A program made the position numbers and the translations under genes. From Hydrogenophaga aromaticivorans (lineage in GTDB: Bacteria; Pseudomonadota; Gammaproteobacteria; Burkholderiales; Burkholderiaceae_C), in the NCBI RefSeq assembly GCF_013387465.1, contig NZ_VYGV01000016.1:708838-772837 (forward strand): a DNA stretch of 64,000 nt, in the 5' to 3' direction. Below the pieces are notes generated by a model. The model did not search any database, was not told where the DNA came from, and saw nothing but the letters and a program-made list of their open reading frames with translations. This document shows, piece by piece, positions 47,169 to 55,525 of this stretch. Every line of letters starts with the position of its first letter. The first letter of the stretch is position 1.

Positions 47169-48458
47169 TCAGGGGGTGCGGTCCAGGGCGCCTTCGCCCA
47201 AGGCCTTCGCCACTTCGGTGACGCGGGCGCGGTGGATCAGGGTCCCCACGTCCGGGCCCTTCAAGCCCCGGGCCTGGGCCTGCGCGGCAATGTCGGCCGT
47301 GACCACCGAGCGGGCCGCCTGCAGTGCCGGGAGCAGGCGTTCTCGCTGCAGGTAGGCGTCGCCGGCGTGGCCGAGCCGGCCCCGCGCATCGCATTCGCAC
47401 GCCAGCACGATGTCGAGAAAGCGGGCCGGCTTGCGGAAGGCATCGCAGCGTTCGAGCAGGCGGACCAGGGCCGCCGCGCCGAGGCCGGCGCTGCGGTGGA
47501 GGTTGCCGTGTTCGCGGGCGACCACGTCGGCGAGCTCGCGGCATTCCACGGGCACGCGCCAGCGCTCGCACAGGCCGCGCAGCAGCCGCGCGCTGCGCTC
47601 CTCATGGCCGATGTGGCGCGGCAGCACGTCGGCGGGCGTGGTGCCCTTGCCGAGGTCGTGGCACAGGCAGGCAAAGCGCACCGGCAGCGAAGCACCGAGC
47701 AACGCGCTCATGTCGAGCACCATCATCAGGTGCACGCCGGTGTCGATCTCGGGGTGGTGGTCGGCGCGCTGCGGCACGCCCCAGAGCCGGTCCACTTCGG
47801 GCAACAGGCGCTGCAGCGCGCCGCAATCACGCAGCACCTCGAACATGCGGCTGGGCCGTTGCTCCATGAGGCCGCGTGAGAGTTCCTGCCAGACGCGCTC
47901 GGCCACCAGGTGGTCCACTTCGCCGTGTTCCACCATCTGGCGCATCAGCGCCCGGGTTTCGGGGGCCACCGAAAAGTCGGGGAAGCGGGCCGCGAAGCGC
48001 GCGAGCCGCAGGATGCGCACCGGGTCTTCGCCGAAGGCCCCGGTGACGTGGCGCAGCACCCGCTCGCGCAGGTCGCGCAGTCCGCCATGCGGGTCGATTA
48101 GCCGGGCGCTGGCGGGGTCTTCGGCATCGGTGGCCGCGACGGCCATGGCGTTGATGGTGAGGTCGCGCCGGGCCAGATCGTCTTCGAGCGTGACACCCGG
48201 ATCGGTGTGGAAGTGAAAGCCGTGGTAGCCGGGCGCGGTCTTGCGCTCGGTGCGGGCGAGCGCGTATTCCTCGCGCGTCTGCGGGTGCAGGAACACCGGG
48301 AAGTCGCGCCCGACGGGCAGGAAACCCTGCGCGGCCATGGCTTCGGGTGTGGCGCCGACGACCACCCAGTCGCGGTCCACATGCGACGAAGCGGCTGCGT
48401 CAGCGTCGCGCGCCATCAAGGCGTCACGCACCGCACCGCCCACGAGGTAAATGTCCAT
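47169..48458 (-). CDS. cca: Multifunctional CCA-adding enzyme
   Basis: Adds or repairs the 3' CCA end of tRNA. 429 aa. The class II nucleotidyltransferase head begins MDIYLVGGAVRDALM and continues with the catalytic DRDWVVVGATPEAM, RRDLTINAMAV and EDPVRILRLARFAARF. The C-terminal part carries an HD-type phosphohydrolase domain (FACLCHDLGKGTTP, HEERSARLLRGL), which marks the multifunctional form found in beta- and gamma-proteobacteria. Compared with E. coli Cca there is a short insertion, DADAAASSHV, near residue 20. ATG 48458 lies six bases after TAAACT with no Shine-Dalgarno sequence. Confidence 0.95.
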   Translation of the reverse strand: MDIYLVGGAVRDALMARDADAAASSHVDRDWVVVGATPEAMAAQGFLPVGRDFPVFLHPQTREEYALARTERKTAPGYHGFHFHTDPGVTLEDDLARRDLTINAMAVAATDAEDPASARLIDPHGGLRDLRERVLRHVTGAFGEDPVRILRLARFAARFPDFSVAPETRALMRQMVEHGEVDHLVAERVWQELSRGLMEQRPSRMFEVLRDCGALQRLLPEVDRLWGVPQRADHHPEIDTGVHLMMVLDMSALLGASLPVRFACLCHDLGKGTTPADVLPRHIGHEERSARLLRGLCERWRVPVECRELADVVAREHGNLHRSAGLGAAALVRLLERCDAFRKPARFLDIVLACECDARGRLGHAGDAYLQRERLLPALQAARSVVTADIAAQAQARGLKGPDVGTLIHRARVTEVAKALGEGALDRTP

Positions 48459-48464
48459 GGGCGA

Positions 48465-48470
48465 AGTTTA
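48465..48470 (-). promoter_or_regulatory. -10-like hexamer for cca, leaderless spacing
   Basis: TAAACT on the minus strand, six bases (TCGCCC), then ATG at 48458. Only 11 bp separate the hexamer from the GST stop at 48482. Confidence 0.4.
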
Positions 48471-48481
48471 GGGGGAAGCGC

Positions 48482-49189
48482 TCAGCGCCCCAGGCGGTAG
48501 GGTTCTTCGAAATCGAGGAAATCGTGTTCGGCCAGCGCACCGTCGATCCAGGCCTTCACCCCGGGCAGGGCGGCCACACGTTCCACGTAGGCCTGCAGGT
48601 CGGCGGGCAGCGGCAGGCCATAGGTCTTGATGCGCATGCACACCGGGGCGAAGTAGGCGTCGGCGATGCTGAAATGGCCGAACAGCAGGGGCGCGCTGCC
48701 ATCGGGCATTTTTTCGGGCTGGGCCGCCAGCAGCTCGCCCCACAGGCCGCACAGCCGTGCCATGTCGGCACGCACCGCCGCCTGGTCGCGCCAGATCAGG
48801 CGGCCGGTGTCGGTCAGCGCCGCCTCGATGTTCATGGGGCAATGGCTGCGCAGCGCGCCAAAGCCGCTGTGCATCTCGGCGCAGACGCTGCGCGCGCGGG
48901 CACGGTCCCGGGCGTCCACGGGCCAGAGTCGTTTGTCGGGGAAGCGCTCGGCCAGGTACTCGCCGATCGCCAGCGTGTCCCAGACCGCGAAGCCCTCGTC
49001 CACCAGCACGGGCACCTTGCCCACGGGGTTGAGGCCGCGCAGGGCTTTTTTGAAGGCCGAGTCGGACTCGAACGAGTCGAACCGGACCATGATTTCCTCG
49101 AACGGGATGCCCGCCTGCGTCATCAGCACCCAGGGGCGCATGGACCAGGACGAGTAGTTCTTGTTGCCGATGTACAGCTGCAGTGCCAT
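48482..49189 (-). CDS. Glutathione S-transferase family protein
   Basis: 235 aa with an N-terminal thioredoxin-like half (LYIGNKNYSSWSMRPWVLM, then LNPVGKVPVLVDEGFAVWDTLAIGEYL with the cis-Pro and the glutathione-binding Asp/Thr region) and an all-helical C-terminal half (HFSIADAYFAPVCMR). The Ser in NYSSWS is a candidate catalytic residue, as in zeta or related classes. Substrates are unknown. The ATG at 49189 is preceded by GGAGATCTTC, a good ribosome-binding site. cca starts 23 bp downstream of its stop but seems to have its own start signal. Confidence 0.9.
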   Translation of the reverse strand: MALQLYIGNKNYSSWSMRPWVLMTQAGIPFEEIMVRFDSFESDSAFKKALRGLNPVGKVPVLVDEGFAVWDTLAIGEYLAERFPDKRLWPVDARDRARARSVCAEMHSGFGALRSHCPMNIEAALTDTGRLIWRDQAAVRADMARLCGLWGELLAAQPEKMPDGSAPLLFGHFSIADAYFAPVCMRIKTYGLPLPADLQAYVERVAALPGVKAWIDGALAEHDFLDFEEPYRLGR

Positions 49190-49332
49190 GAAGATCTCCG
49201 TGTGTGAGGCCTCATGGTAAGTGGCCGGCAGCCGCCGATTGATGCCAAAGGGTCGCCGGATTGATTCGCACGCATCGGTTCAGTTTGAGAACCATCGGCA
49301 GCCACCGGCGAGAAGTGCCCCCAACCAGGATG

Positions 49333-49405
49333 CGGTGGAGCCGGCTTCGCCGGGCCACTCGCATCGCCCCCTTGAGGGGGTCGCGCGCAGCGCGGCGGGG
49401 GTGGG
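49333..49405 (-). repeat. Stop-codon-associated GC-rich repeat, copy 3
   Basis: Begins about 10 bp after the CsoR-family gene stop (minus strand) with CCCCCGCCGCGCTGCGCGCG, then ACCCCCTCAAGGGGG and CCCGGCGAAGCCGG. It fills part of the 221-bp gap up to the GST start; the rest (49190-49332) shows no gene. Confidence 0.75.
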
Positions 49406-49410
49406 TCAAA

Positions 49411-49737
49411 TCAGGCGTATTTTTCCAGGATGCGGGTCGAGCGCTCGACCTCGCGCATGGTGACGTCCTCGGATTCGGAGACGGATACCGCCTCCATGAC
49501 CGAGCAGGCCATCATGCGGTAGAAGGCCTTGTCCATGGCCTTGCGCGCAGCGGACATCTGCTGTGCCACGTCTTCACAGGGGCGGCCCTTCTCCACCATG
49601 TCGATCAGGCCGCGCACCTGGCCCTCGATGCGTTTGAGGCGGTTGATCACGTCACGCTGGTGCTCCGACCGGTAGACCGAGGCGGACGAGGGCGCGGGGG
49701 TGCTGCTGGTTGCAGGCTTCGATTTGGCGGTTGCCAT
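49411..49737 (-). CDS. CsoR/RcnR-family (DUF156) transcriptional repressor
   Basis: 108 aa, all-helical DUF156 fold (HQRDVINRLKRIEGQVRGL, then MSAARKAMDKAFYRMM). Family members are tetrameric repressors released by Cu, Ni/Co, formaldehyde or persulfide. The usual first Cys is present (C54 in GRPCEDV), but aligned to RcnR the His60 and His64 positions are Ser79 and Ala83. A second Cys (C78 in MMACSV) sits one residue before the His60 position. It therefore lacks the standard copper and nickel ligand sets. ATG 49737 has a GAGGAAACACC ribosome-binding site. It is divergent from a DUF302 lipoprotein with a shared candidate operator between them. Confidence 0.88.
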   Translation of the reverse strand: MATAKSKPATSSTPAPSSASVYRSEHQRDVINRLKRIEGQVRGLIDMVEKGRPCEDVAQQMSAARKAMDKAFYRMMACSVMEAVSVSESEDVTMREVERSTRILEKYA

Positions 49738-49836
49738 GGTGTTTCCTCGGAATGTGGTGTTGGTGAGAGTTTGCCAAAAAAACACACACCGGGACCGCTG
49801 GTCATCCCTGATGCCGTGGTAATCCACCTGATTACC

Positions 49837-49852
49837 CTACCCCCTAGGGTAG
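49837..49852. promoter_or_regulatory. Candidate CsoR-family operator in the divergent intergenic region
   Basis: CTACCCCCTAGGGTAG has 6-bp arms CTACCC and GGGTAG around four bases. G/C-run palindromes of this form are typical targets of DUF156 repressors. It is placed to control both the repressor gene and the DUF302 gene. Confidence 0.6.
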
Positions 49853-49955
49853 TCACCGATGACGAAACGGACCCGTCCGGCTAACTTTCGTTCCGTGGTG
49901 TGTTGATAAATATCAAGCACCAGCCCTGCACCCATCAACACAAGAGGATCCTCAC

Positions 49956-50534
49956 ATGCAAATCTGGAAGCGTTTTTCCATCGCCCTGGCCATGGGCATC
50001 ACCCTGCTCGCCACCACCGGCTGCGGCACCATCTCCACCCTGGGGAAACTCGAAGACGGCGCCGGCTCCGAGGCTTCGCGCATGTGGGACCGCTGGGTGG
50101 AAGCCGAAGGCGACATTGCCGTGGCCACGACCTGGGAAGCGAAAGTCAAGGCCGGCGTGAGCGCAAAAGACGTCGAGGAAATCCTGAAGATCGTGGCCGT
50201 GGAACGCAACATGCGCGATGTGGGCGTTCTGCCGTTGTCCAAGGAACTGGAAGCCCGTTCCGGCAAGAAAGAGAAGCTGCTGACGGTGTATTCGTACTGC
50301 AGCCCGGCCACCGCCCGCAAGATGGTGGACTTCAGCCCGCACATGTCGGCCTACCTGCCTTGCCGCGTCAGTGTGGTCGAACACGACGACGGCAGCCTCT
50401 GGCTCTACACCCTGAACATGGACATGATGGTCAAGATGGGCCGCAAGCTGCCTTCCCCGCTGAAGGAAGAAGCCCAGGCCGTGCGCGACACCATCTGGGA
50501 AATGATGCAGCGCGCCTCCAAGGGCGAGTTCTGA
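49956..50534 (+). CDS. DUF302-domain lipoprotein
   Basis: 192 aa. Lipoprotein signal peptide ends LLATTGCGTIS, with the acylated Cys near residue 23. After a helical segment, residues about 95-185 show the DUF302 pattern: KLLTVYSYCSPATARKMVDF, SAYLPCRVSVVEHDDGSLWLYTL and LKEEAQAVRDTIWEMM. The conserved Cys in the YLPCRV block is present. DUF302 proteins have no settled biochemical role but often occur near thiol or metal regulators. GAGGATCCTCAC before ATG 49956 acts as a ribosome-binding site. Transcription is divergent from the CsoR-family gene. A strong terminator follows. Confidence 0.82.
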   Translation: MQIWKRFSIALAMGITLLATTGCGTISTLGKLEDGAGSEASRMWDRWVEAEGDIAVATTWEAKVKAGVSAKDVEEILKIVAVERNMRDVGVLPLSKELEARSGKKEKLLTVYSYCSPATARKMVDFSPHMSAYLPCRVSVVEHDDGSLWLYTLNMDMMVKMGRKLPSPLKEEAQAVRDTIWEMMQRASKGEF

Positions 50535-50578
50535 CAGGGCTCCAAGTTCTGATCCTGGTCTGAGAGGCCAGTCGATCG

Positions 50579-50612
50579 ACCGCAAGGGTTGCAAGACCCT
50601 TGCGGTTTTTTT
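50579..50612 (+). terminator. Rho-independent terminator after the DUF302 gene
   Basis: ACCGCAAGGGT, a six-base loop and ACCCTTGCGGT give an 11-bp perfect stem followed by TTTTTT. Confidence 0.92.
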
Positions 50613-50623
50613 GTTGTGGCCGC

Positions 50624-51568
50624 TCAGCGGCGACGCAGGGCCAGCAGCCGGCTGCGGCTGTTGTGACCGCCCAGGTAGGTGGGCGCCACCGCCGCCACGG
50701 CGGCGGGCCGGATGCCCAGGTCCACCAGGCCGGGGAACTGGCCGCTGGCCACGTTGTCGACCGACATGGCGTCCAGGTTGTCGCGGCTCATCAGCGGTTC
50801 GCCCGGGGCCAGTTCCATCATCAGCGCCTGCAGCCGGCCGATCGCCATGGGCAGCGGGAGAATGGGGCGCTGGCGGCTGCCGAAACGGCCCGCCAGGCGG
50901 ACCAGATCGGCCAGCGTGAGCACGTCGGGCCCGGCGCATTCATAGGTCTGGCCCACGCTGCTGCGGGGCAGGCCGCTGTCTTTTGCGCAGGCGACCACGG
51001 CGCTGGCCACATCTTCCACCCACACGGGCTGGAAGCGCGCTTGGGCGCCCGCCAGCGGCATCACGGGAAACACCGCCTGCAACTGCGCAAACAGGTTGAG
51101 GAAGCGGTCGCCCGCACCGAAGATCACGCTCGGGCGCAGGACGCTCAGGTCGAGATCGGCGGCGCGCAGCAAGGCTTCGCCGCGGGCTTTGCTGCGCTGG
51201 TACCGCGAAGGGCTTTCCGCGCTCACGCCCAGGGCGCTCACATGCACCACGCGGCGCACGCCGCTGGCCACGCAGGCTCGGGCCAGCTTGGCGGGCAGCT
51301 CGACGTGGGTGCGTTCAAAGGCGGCTTCGCTGCCGTGCAGGATGGCCACGAGGTTGACCACCACGTCGTGGCCGGGCAGCAGGCGTGTCAGTACCGCCTC
51401 GTCGTGCACATCCGCTTCGATCACGGTCAGGCCCGGCAGGTGCTGGACGGCGCTGGCGTTGATCGCACGCCGCGTGGGCACCGTGATGTGCCAGCCCTCG
51501 CGCTGCAGTTTTTCGCAGACGTGACGACCGACAAAGCCGGTGCCTCCAAGGATGAGGGCGTTTTTCAA
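50624..51568 (-). CDS. NDUFA9-like NAD(P)-binding protein (atypical SDR)
   Basis: 314 aa. The N-terminus KNALILGGTGFVGRHVCEKL carries the GG-x-G-x-x-G nucleotide motif (residues 8-14). HVSALGVSAESPSRYQRSK has the Y-x3-K of extended SDRs, and LRPSVIFGAGDRFLNLFAQL is shared with the complex I NDUFA9 family and its bacterial relatives, which are usually not catalytic dehydrogenases. I chose TTG 51568, which yields the conserved N-terminus; the open frame upstream overlaps the transglycosylase. It starts 19 bp after the slt stop, so the two are probably one operon. Confidence 0.87.
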   Translation of the reverse strand: MKNALILGGTGFVGRHVCEKLQREGWHITVPTRRAINASAVQHLPGLTVIEADVHDEAVLTRLLPGHDVVVNLVAILHGSEAAFERTHVELPAKLARACVASGVRRVVHVSALGVSAESPSRYQRSKARGEALLRAADLDLSVLRPSVIFGAGDRFLNLFAQLQAVFPVMPLAGAQARFQPVWVEDVASAVVACAKDSGLPRSSVGQTYECAGPDVLTLADLVRLAGRFGSRQRPILPLPMAIGRLQALMMELAPGEPLMSRDNLDAMSVDNVASGQFPGLVDLGIRPAAVAAVAPTYLGGHNSRSRLLALRRR

Positions 51569-51587
51569 AAGGGGGATCTCGGTCGGT

Positions 51588-53576
51588 TCAGGGCAGATCG
51601 GTGTTGACAGGGGCGGCGGTCGCGCGCGGACCGACGGTCCCCAGGCGCGAGCGCAGCGATTGGGGTTGACCGGTGAGGATCGCTGCGTAGGTCGTGGTGT
51701 TGGCGAGCACCTTCTGCACGTAGTCGCGCGTTTCGTCGAACGGGATGTTTTCGGTCCAGATGTCGCCGTCGAGCACCGGGCCTTCGCGCCAGGTGCGCGA
51801 GCGGCCGGGCCCGGCGTTGTAGGCCGCGGCGGCCAGGGGCAGCGAGCCTTCAAAGTCATCGAGCGCAAACTTCAGGTAGGCCGTTCCGATGGCGATGTTG
51901 GTGTCGCGGTCGGTGATGTGGTGCGGTCGGAAATCGGTCAGGCCGATCTTGCGGGCGGTCCAGCGCGCCGTGGCGGGCATCACCTGCATCAGGCCCGAGG
52001 CACCGACTCCGGAACGCGCGTCGGTCACGAAGCGGCTCTCCTGCCGGATCAGGCCGTAGACGTAGGCCGGGTCCAGTCCGATGCTGTTGGCCCGCTGCAC
52101 CACCTCGCGCTGGAACGGCATGGGAAAGCGCTGGACATGGTCTTCGGCCAGGGCGGTGCGCAGGCTGGTGTTGATGCAGCGGTCCCAGACGCCGTTCTGG
52201 CAGGCGAGGCGGGCCGCGGCCAGCAACTCGCGTTCGCCCATGCCGCCCGGCGTGTGCAGGCCCACGCTGTAGTTCCACTCGCGCACGCCTTCGCTGCGCA
52301 GGCCCAGGCGCATGGCGGTGAGCGCGCGCTGCAGGCCGGGGTTTTGCATCGCGGCGGCCATCTCCGTTTCGGTCACGGGCGCCGGGGGCGGCGGCACCAC
52401 CACGGAGCGGCCCAGCGCTTCGAGCGCCAGCTGTTCGTGAAAGCCGCGCGTCGAGGCGATGCTGCCCAACAGTTCCCGCGCCTGCGCCGTGGCGGCGATG
52501 GCGTCGGGCTCGCGCAGCGCCAGGATCGCCCGGGCCCGCCAGTACACCCAGACCGGCTGCTGGCGCCGGGCCTCGCTCATGGCCGCGATGGCGTCGCGCA
52601 CATGGCCCCAGGCGCCCGCGCGCAGGCCCGCGCGCGCTTTCCAGGCCAGGTGCTCGTCGTGCATGTGCTGGTCTTGCCCGTTGACAAAATACGCCAGCGC
52701 TTCGGGCTGCAGCTTCCGGGCCGCCCGGCGGCCGATCACACCCCAGGCCCAGCTGCGCTCCTCCTGGTTGAGCTGGGCCACCCAGCGTTTGAGGTGCATC
52801 GCCTCCGCGGCCGCGGCGGGATCGTTGGCGGCCAGCCGGATCGCGGCGAGGGTCACCAGTTCCTTGGTGCGGGGCCGGATGGCGGTGAACTTGTCGTCGA
52901 GGTAGGCGGCCGGGTTCCGGATGATGGATTCCAGAATGGGCACCCACTCCGGATCGAGCAGGGCGACCGCCTGGATCGCTGCGCGCGGCTTGTTGGCGTC
53001 GAGCGCCAGGCGGGCACGCTGCCAGGCCACTTCGGGTGCGAGGTGACCGCTGTTCAGAAAGGCCTGGGCCGCAATGGCGCAACCGTCGTCGGCGTCGGGC
53101 TGGGCATGCCAGCGCAACGCGGTCTGACGCGCCGCTTCGTCGGCGGGCCTGCGCCGGGCCGCGGCATCGAGCATGAGCGCATAACACTGGACCTGCGGGT
53201 CGTCGTTCATGCGGTAGTGCGGCAGCTCGGCTTCGAAGTTCGTCCAGTCGCGGGTTTTGCCGAGATGCAGCAGCCAGTCGTTGCGCAGGCGGTCTTCCCA
53301 GTAGGTGCCGGCCATCTGCGCCAGGGCGTTGCGGATGTCTTGCGGAGCGCTGGTCTCCAAACGGGACTGGATGGTCCAGTAGCGGGCCAGCGGTTCCAGC
53401 GCATGACCACGGACCTCCGGCAGCAGCGCGTCGAGCTCGCTGGTGTTGTTGCGCCGGAAGGCGTCGCGCATGGCCAGCAGGGTTGCATCGGCGCTGCCTT
53501 GTGCCCAGGCCGCACCCTGCAGCAGCAGCGCGGCCATAATGATCACAAGACCCTGTTTCATGCTTCCCAGTTTCAT
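51588..53576 (-). CDS. slt: Soluble lytic murein transglycosylase (Slt70-like)
   Basis: Cleaves peptidoglycan between MurNAc and GlcNAc with 1,6-anhydro product formation. 662 aa: signal peptide (about 1-25, ending AAWAQ), a long alpha-helical U-shaped region (about 30-470) and a C-terminal GH23 catalytic domain. The catalytic Glu513 is in LIRQESRFVTDARS, with SGLMQVMPATA and AAYNAGPGR completing the active site. The ATG at 53576 lies six bases after CATAAT with no Shine-Dalgarno sequence. It is divergent from the cyclo-ligase gene with only nine bases between start codons, so the two promoters must overlap the opposing gene. Confidence 0.93.
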   Translation of the reverse strand: MKLGSMKQGLVIIMAALLLQGAAWAQGSADATLLAMRDAFRRNNTSELDALLPEVRGHALEPLARYWTIQSRLETSAPQDIRNALAQMAGTYWEDRLRNDWLLHLGKTRDWTNFEAELPHYRMNDDPQVQCYALMLDAAARRRPADEAARQTALRWHAQPDADDGCAIAAQAFLNSGHLAPEVAWQRARLALDANKPRAAIQAVALLDPEWVPILESIIRNPAAYLDDKFTAIRPRTKELVTLAAIRLAANDPAAAAEAMHLKRWVAQLNQEERSWAWGVIGRRAARKLQPEALAYFVNGQDQHMHDEHLAWKARAGLRAGAWGHVRDAIAAMSEARRQQPVWVYWRARAILALREPDAIAATAQARELLGSIASTRGFHEQLALEALGRSVVVPPPPAPVTETEMAAAMQNPGLQRALTAMRLGLRSEGVREWNYSVGLHTPGGMGERELLAAARLACQNGVWDRCINTSLRTALAEDHVQRFPMPFQREVVQRANSIGLDPAYVYGLIRQESRFVTDARSGVGASGLMQVMPATARWTARKIGLTDFRPHHITDRDTNIAIGTAYLKFALDDFEGSLPLAAAAYNAGPGRSRTWREGPVLDGDIWTENIPFDETRDYVQKVLANTTTYAAILTGQPQSLRSRLGTVGPRATAAPVNTDLP

Positions 53577-53582
53577 GCGTCG

Positions 53583-53588
53583 ATTATG
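53583..53588 (-). promoter_or_regulatory. -10-like hexamer for slt, overlapping the opposite start codon
   Basis: CATAAT on the minus strand is followed by six bases (CGACGC) and ATG 53576. The same bases include the ATG at 53586-53588 of the divergent cyclo-ligase gene. Confidence 0.5.
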
Positions 53589-54227
53589 GACAACAAAGAA
53601 CTTCCGAGTGCCTCAGAAAACCTTGTCCAGCCTGTGGAGGGCAGCAAAGCCGCCTGGCGAAAACGCCTGATCGACAAACGGCAGAATCTGGCCGATCGCG
53701 CCTGGCGCAACGACCTGCTGCAGCGGGTCATGCGCGTCTGGTTGATCGAGCGGCCCGACGCCATCATCGGCGCCTACTGGCCGATCAAGGGTGAGTTCGA
53801 TCCGCTGCCCGCGCTGTTCCGCTGGCAGGAAGCGGGTCTGGAGGAGGACGCGCAGGGCGCCCAGAAACACCGCCGCATCGGCCTGCCGGTGGTGAACAAG
53901 GTGGACAAGACGCTCACCTTCTACACCTGGTACCCGGGCTGCCCGATGGAAGAAGACGCCTACGGCATTCCGAAGCCGAAAGACACCGAGATCGTGGTGC
54001 CCACGCTGATCTTCGTGCCCTGTGTGGGCTTTGGTCCGGGCGGTTACCGGCTCGGCTACGGCGGTGGTTTCTACGACCGCACGCTCGCCAGCCTGCAGCC
54101 CAAACCTTTTACCGTCGGTCTGGGTTACGACTTCGCCTACGTGCCCGACCTGATGCCGGAGATCCACGACGTGCCGCTGGACGCCATCTTGTCCGATACG
54201 GGTGTGGTTCACCCCTTGCGCGGCTGA
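53586..54227 (+). CDS. 5-formyltetrahydrofolate cyclo-ligase
   Basis: Converts 5-formyl-THF to 5,10-methenyl-THF with ATP. 213 aa. Family blocks seen are AAWRKRLIDKRQNL near the N-terminus, IIGAYWPIKGEFDP, and the C-terminal ATP/substrate motif GFGPGGYRLGYGGGFYDRTL. The region about 75-130 (KHRRIGLPVVNKVDKTLTFY) holds the conserved phosphate-binding part. ATG 53586 gives MDNKELPSASENL. It is read divergently from slt at nine bases. A repeat-bearing gap of 215 bp follows before the convergent EamA gene. Confidence 0.93.
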   Translation: MDNKELPSASENLVQPVEGSKAAWRKRLIDKRQNLADRAWRNDLLQRVMRVWLIERPDAIIGAYWPIKGEFDPLPALFRWQEAGLEEDAQGAQKHRRIGLPVVNKVDKTLTFYTWYPGCPMEEDAYGIPKPKDTEIVVPTLIFVPCVGFGPGGYRLGYGGGFYDRTLASLQPKPFTVGLGYDFAYVPDLMPEIHDVPLDAILSDTGVVHPLRG

Positions 54228-54312
54228 CGCCCGCCTTGCAGGCCGCGGCATCGTCAGAGCCGATGCCTCTTCGTCCCGTCCAAGCCTGCGCAGGCAGGCT
54301 TGGGAGCCGCGG

Positions 54313-54395
54313 TCCTCAGCCCCCTCAGTGGCGCGCCTTCGGCGCTTCGAGGGGGACACACCTTGTGGCCGGGCGAAGCCCGCTTCACGGGTGCC
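54313..54395 (+). repeat. GC-rich repeat related to the stop-associated family
   Basis: Holds CCCCCTCAGTGGCGCG, a CGCCTTCGGCG hairpin, CGAGGGGG, GGCCGGGCGAAGCCCG and GGTGCCCTGG, matching the order in copy 1, but starts about 85 bp after the cyclo-ligase stop. The rest of 54228-54442 shows only a short inverted repeat (CCAAGCCTGCGCAGGCAGGC region). Confidence 0.6.
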
Positions 54396-54442
54396 CTGGA
54401 TGAGGGCACGTGCTCCGGAGAAGTCGCACTGGCCTTTCGTGA

Positions 54443-55360
54443 TCAGGGGTGCTCGGCGTTGGCGTGCACTTCGCTGATGCGCTTTTCGCGCCGCACCAGA
54501 TACAGGCCGCTGCCCACGATGATGGCCGCGCCCAGCCAGGTGTGCGAGGCCGGCAGCGTCTGCCACACCAGCCAGTCCAGCCCCACGCCCCAGGCCAGGG
54601 CGGTGTATTCGAACGGTGCCACGGCCGAAGCCTGACCGTGGCGGAAGGCCTCGTTGATGGTCAGCTGGCCCAGGAAGCCGGTGACCGCCAGCGCCAGCAG
54701 CAGGCCGGCATGTTCGAGCGACACCGGCACCCAGTGCGGCGCGGCGAGCAGGCCACCGCCCACGGTCATGAACACCATCATGGTGAGGATCATGCTTTCG
54801 CTGCTGTCGGTGCGGCTCACCAGCCGGCCCGCCACCGCCGCCACGGCGTAACACAGCGCGGCGGCGAGCACGGCCAGTCCCCCCACGGTCACGAAGCCGG
54901 CCTGCAGCTCTTCACCGCTGGGCCGCAGGGCGACCAGCACGCCGCCGAAGCCGGCGGCAATCGCCCACCAGTGCGCCTTGGGCACGCGCTCCTTCAGCAC
55001 CGGCACCGACAGCGCGGTGATCAGCATCGGCGCGATGAAGAACAGCGTGTAGGTGGCCGACAGCGGCAGTTCGCTCACGCCGCGGGTGAACAGCGCCAGC
55101 ATGGTGATACCGAGGCAGCCGCGCAGGATGTGCAGCGACCATCGCAGCTGACGCAGCGTGTGCCAGCCGCGGCGCCACTGGATCCAGGCCAGCACCAGCG
55201 GCAGGGCGGTCGCCCCGCGCAGGCAGGCGATCTGCAGCGGCGGGTAGTGGCCCGACAGCGTCTTGAGCACCGCGTCCATGAGCGCAAAAAACATCACCGC
55301 CAGCAGCATGTTGACGATGCTGCGCAGGTTGCCGGCGGCGTGTTGGGAGGGCGTGCTCAT
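54443..55360 (-). CDS. EamA/DMT-family transporter
   Basis: 305 aa with ten predicted membrane segments arranged as two five-helix EamA repeats, the drug/metabolite transporter architecture (for example SATYTLFFIAPMLITALSVPVL in part: LFFIAPMLITALSVP; and the second-half GFLGQLTINEAFRHG). Such proteins usually export amino acids or other metabolites; the substrate is unknown. ATG 55360 (MSTPSQHAAGN) was chosen, since the upstream frame extension is hydrophobic but unconserved. It is read in the same direction as the LysR gene 165 bp upstream, separated by a GC-rich repeat, so coupling to that regulator is uncertain. Confidence 0.88.
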   Translation of the reverse strand: MSTPSQHAAGNLRSIVNMLLAVMFFALMDAVLKTLSGHYPPLQIACLRGATALPLVLAWIQWRRGWHTLRQLRWSLHILRGCLGITMLALFTRGVSELPLSATYTLFFIAPMLITALSVPVLKERVPKAHWWAIAAGFGGVLVALRPSGEELQAGFVTVGGLAVLAAALCYAVAAVAGRLVSRTDSSESMILTMMVFMTVGGGLLAAPHWVPVSLEHAGLLLALAVTGFLGQLTINEAFRHGQASAVAPFEYTALAWGVGLDWLVWQTLPASHTWLGAAIIVGSGLYLVRREKRISEVHANAEHP

Positions 55361-55454
55361 GAAGATGAAGAAAAAGGCACGAAGTCTGCCTGAAAGAGAG
55401 AGGGCCTCATGGCACCACAAACGGTGCAGGCGAGGGGGCCGCTACCAGCACACG

Positions 55455-55525
55455 CCGAAGATCCGGCTCCGCCGGTCCAAGGGCGTGGTCCCCCTGGGGG
55501 GAAGCCGCGCAGCGGCGCAGGGGGG
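55455..55525 (-). repeat. Stop-codon-associated GC-rich repeat, copy 4
   Basis: Directly abuts the LysR stop (minus strand) with CCCCCCTGCGCCGCTGCGCG, then CCCCCCAGGGGG and GGACCGGCGGAGCCGG. The order and polarity match copies 1-3 but the sequence is more diverged. Confidence 0.7.
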
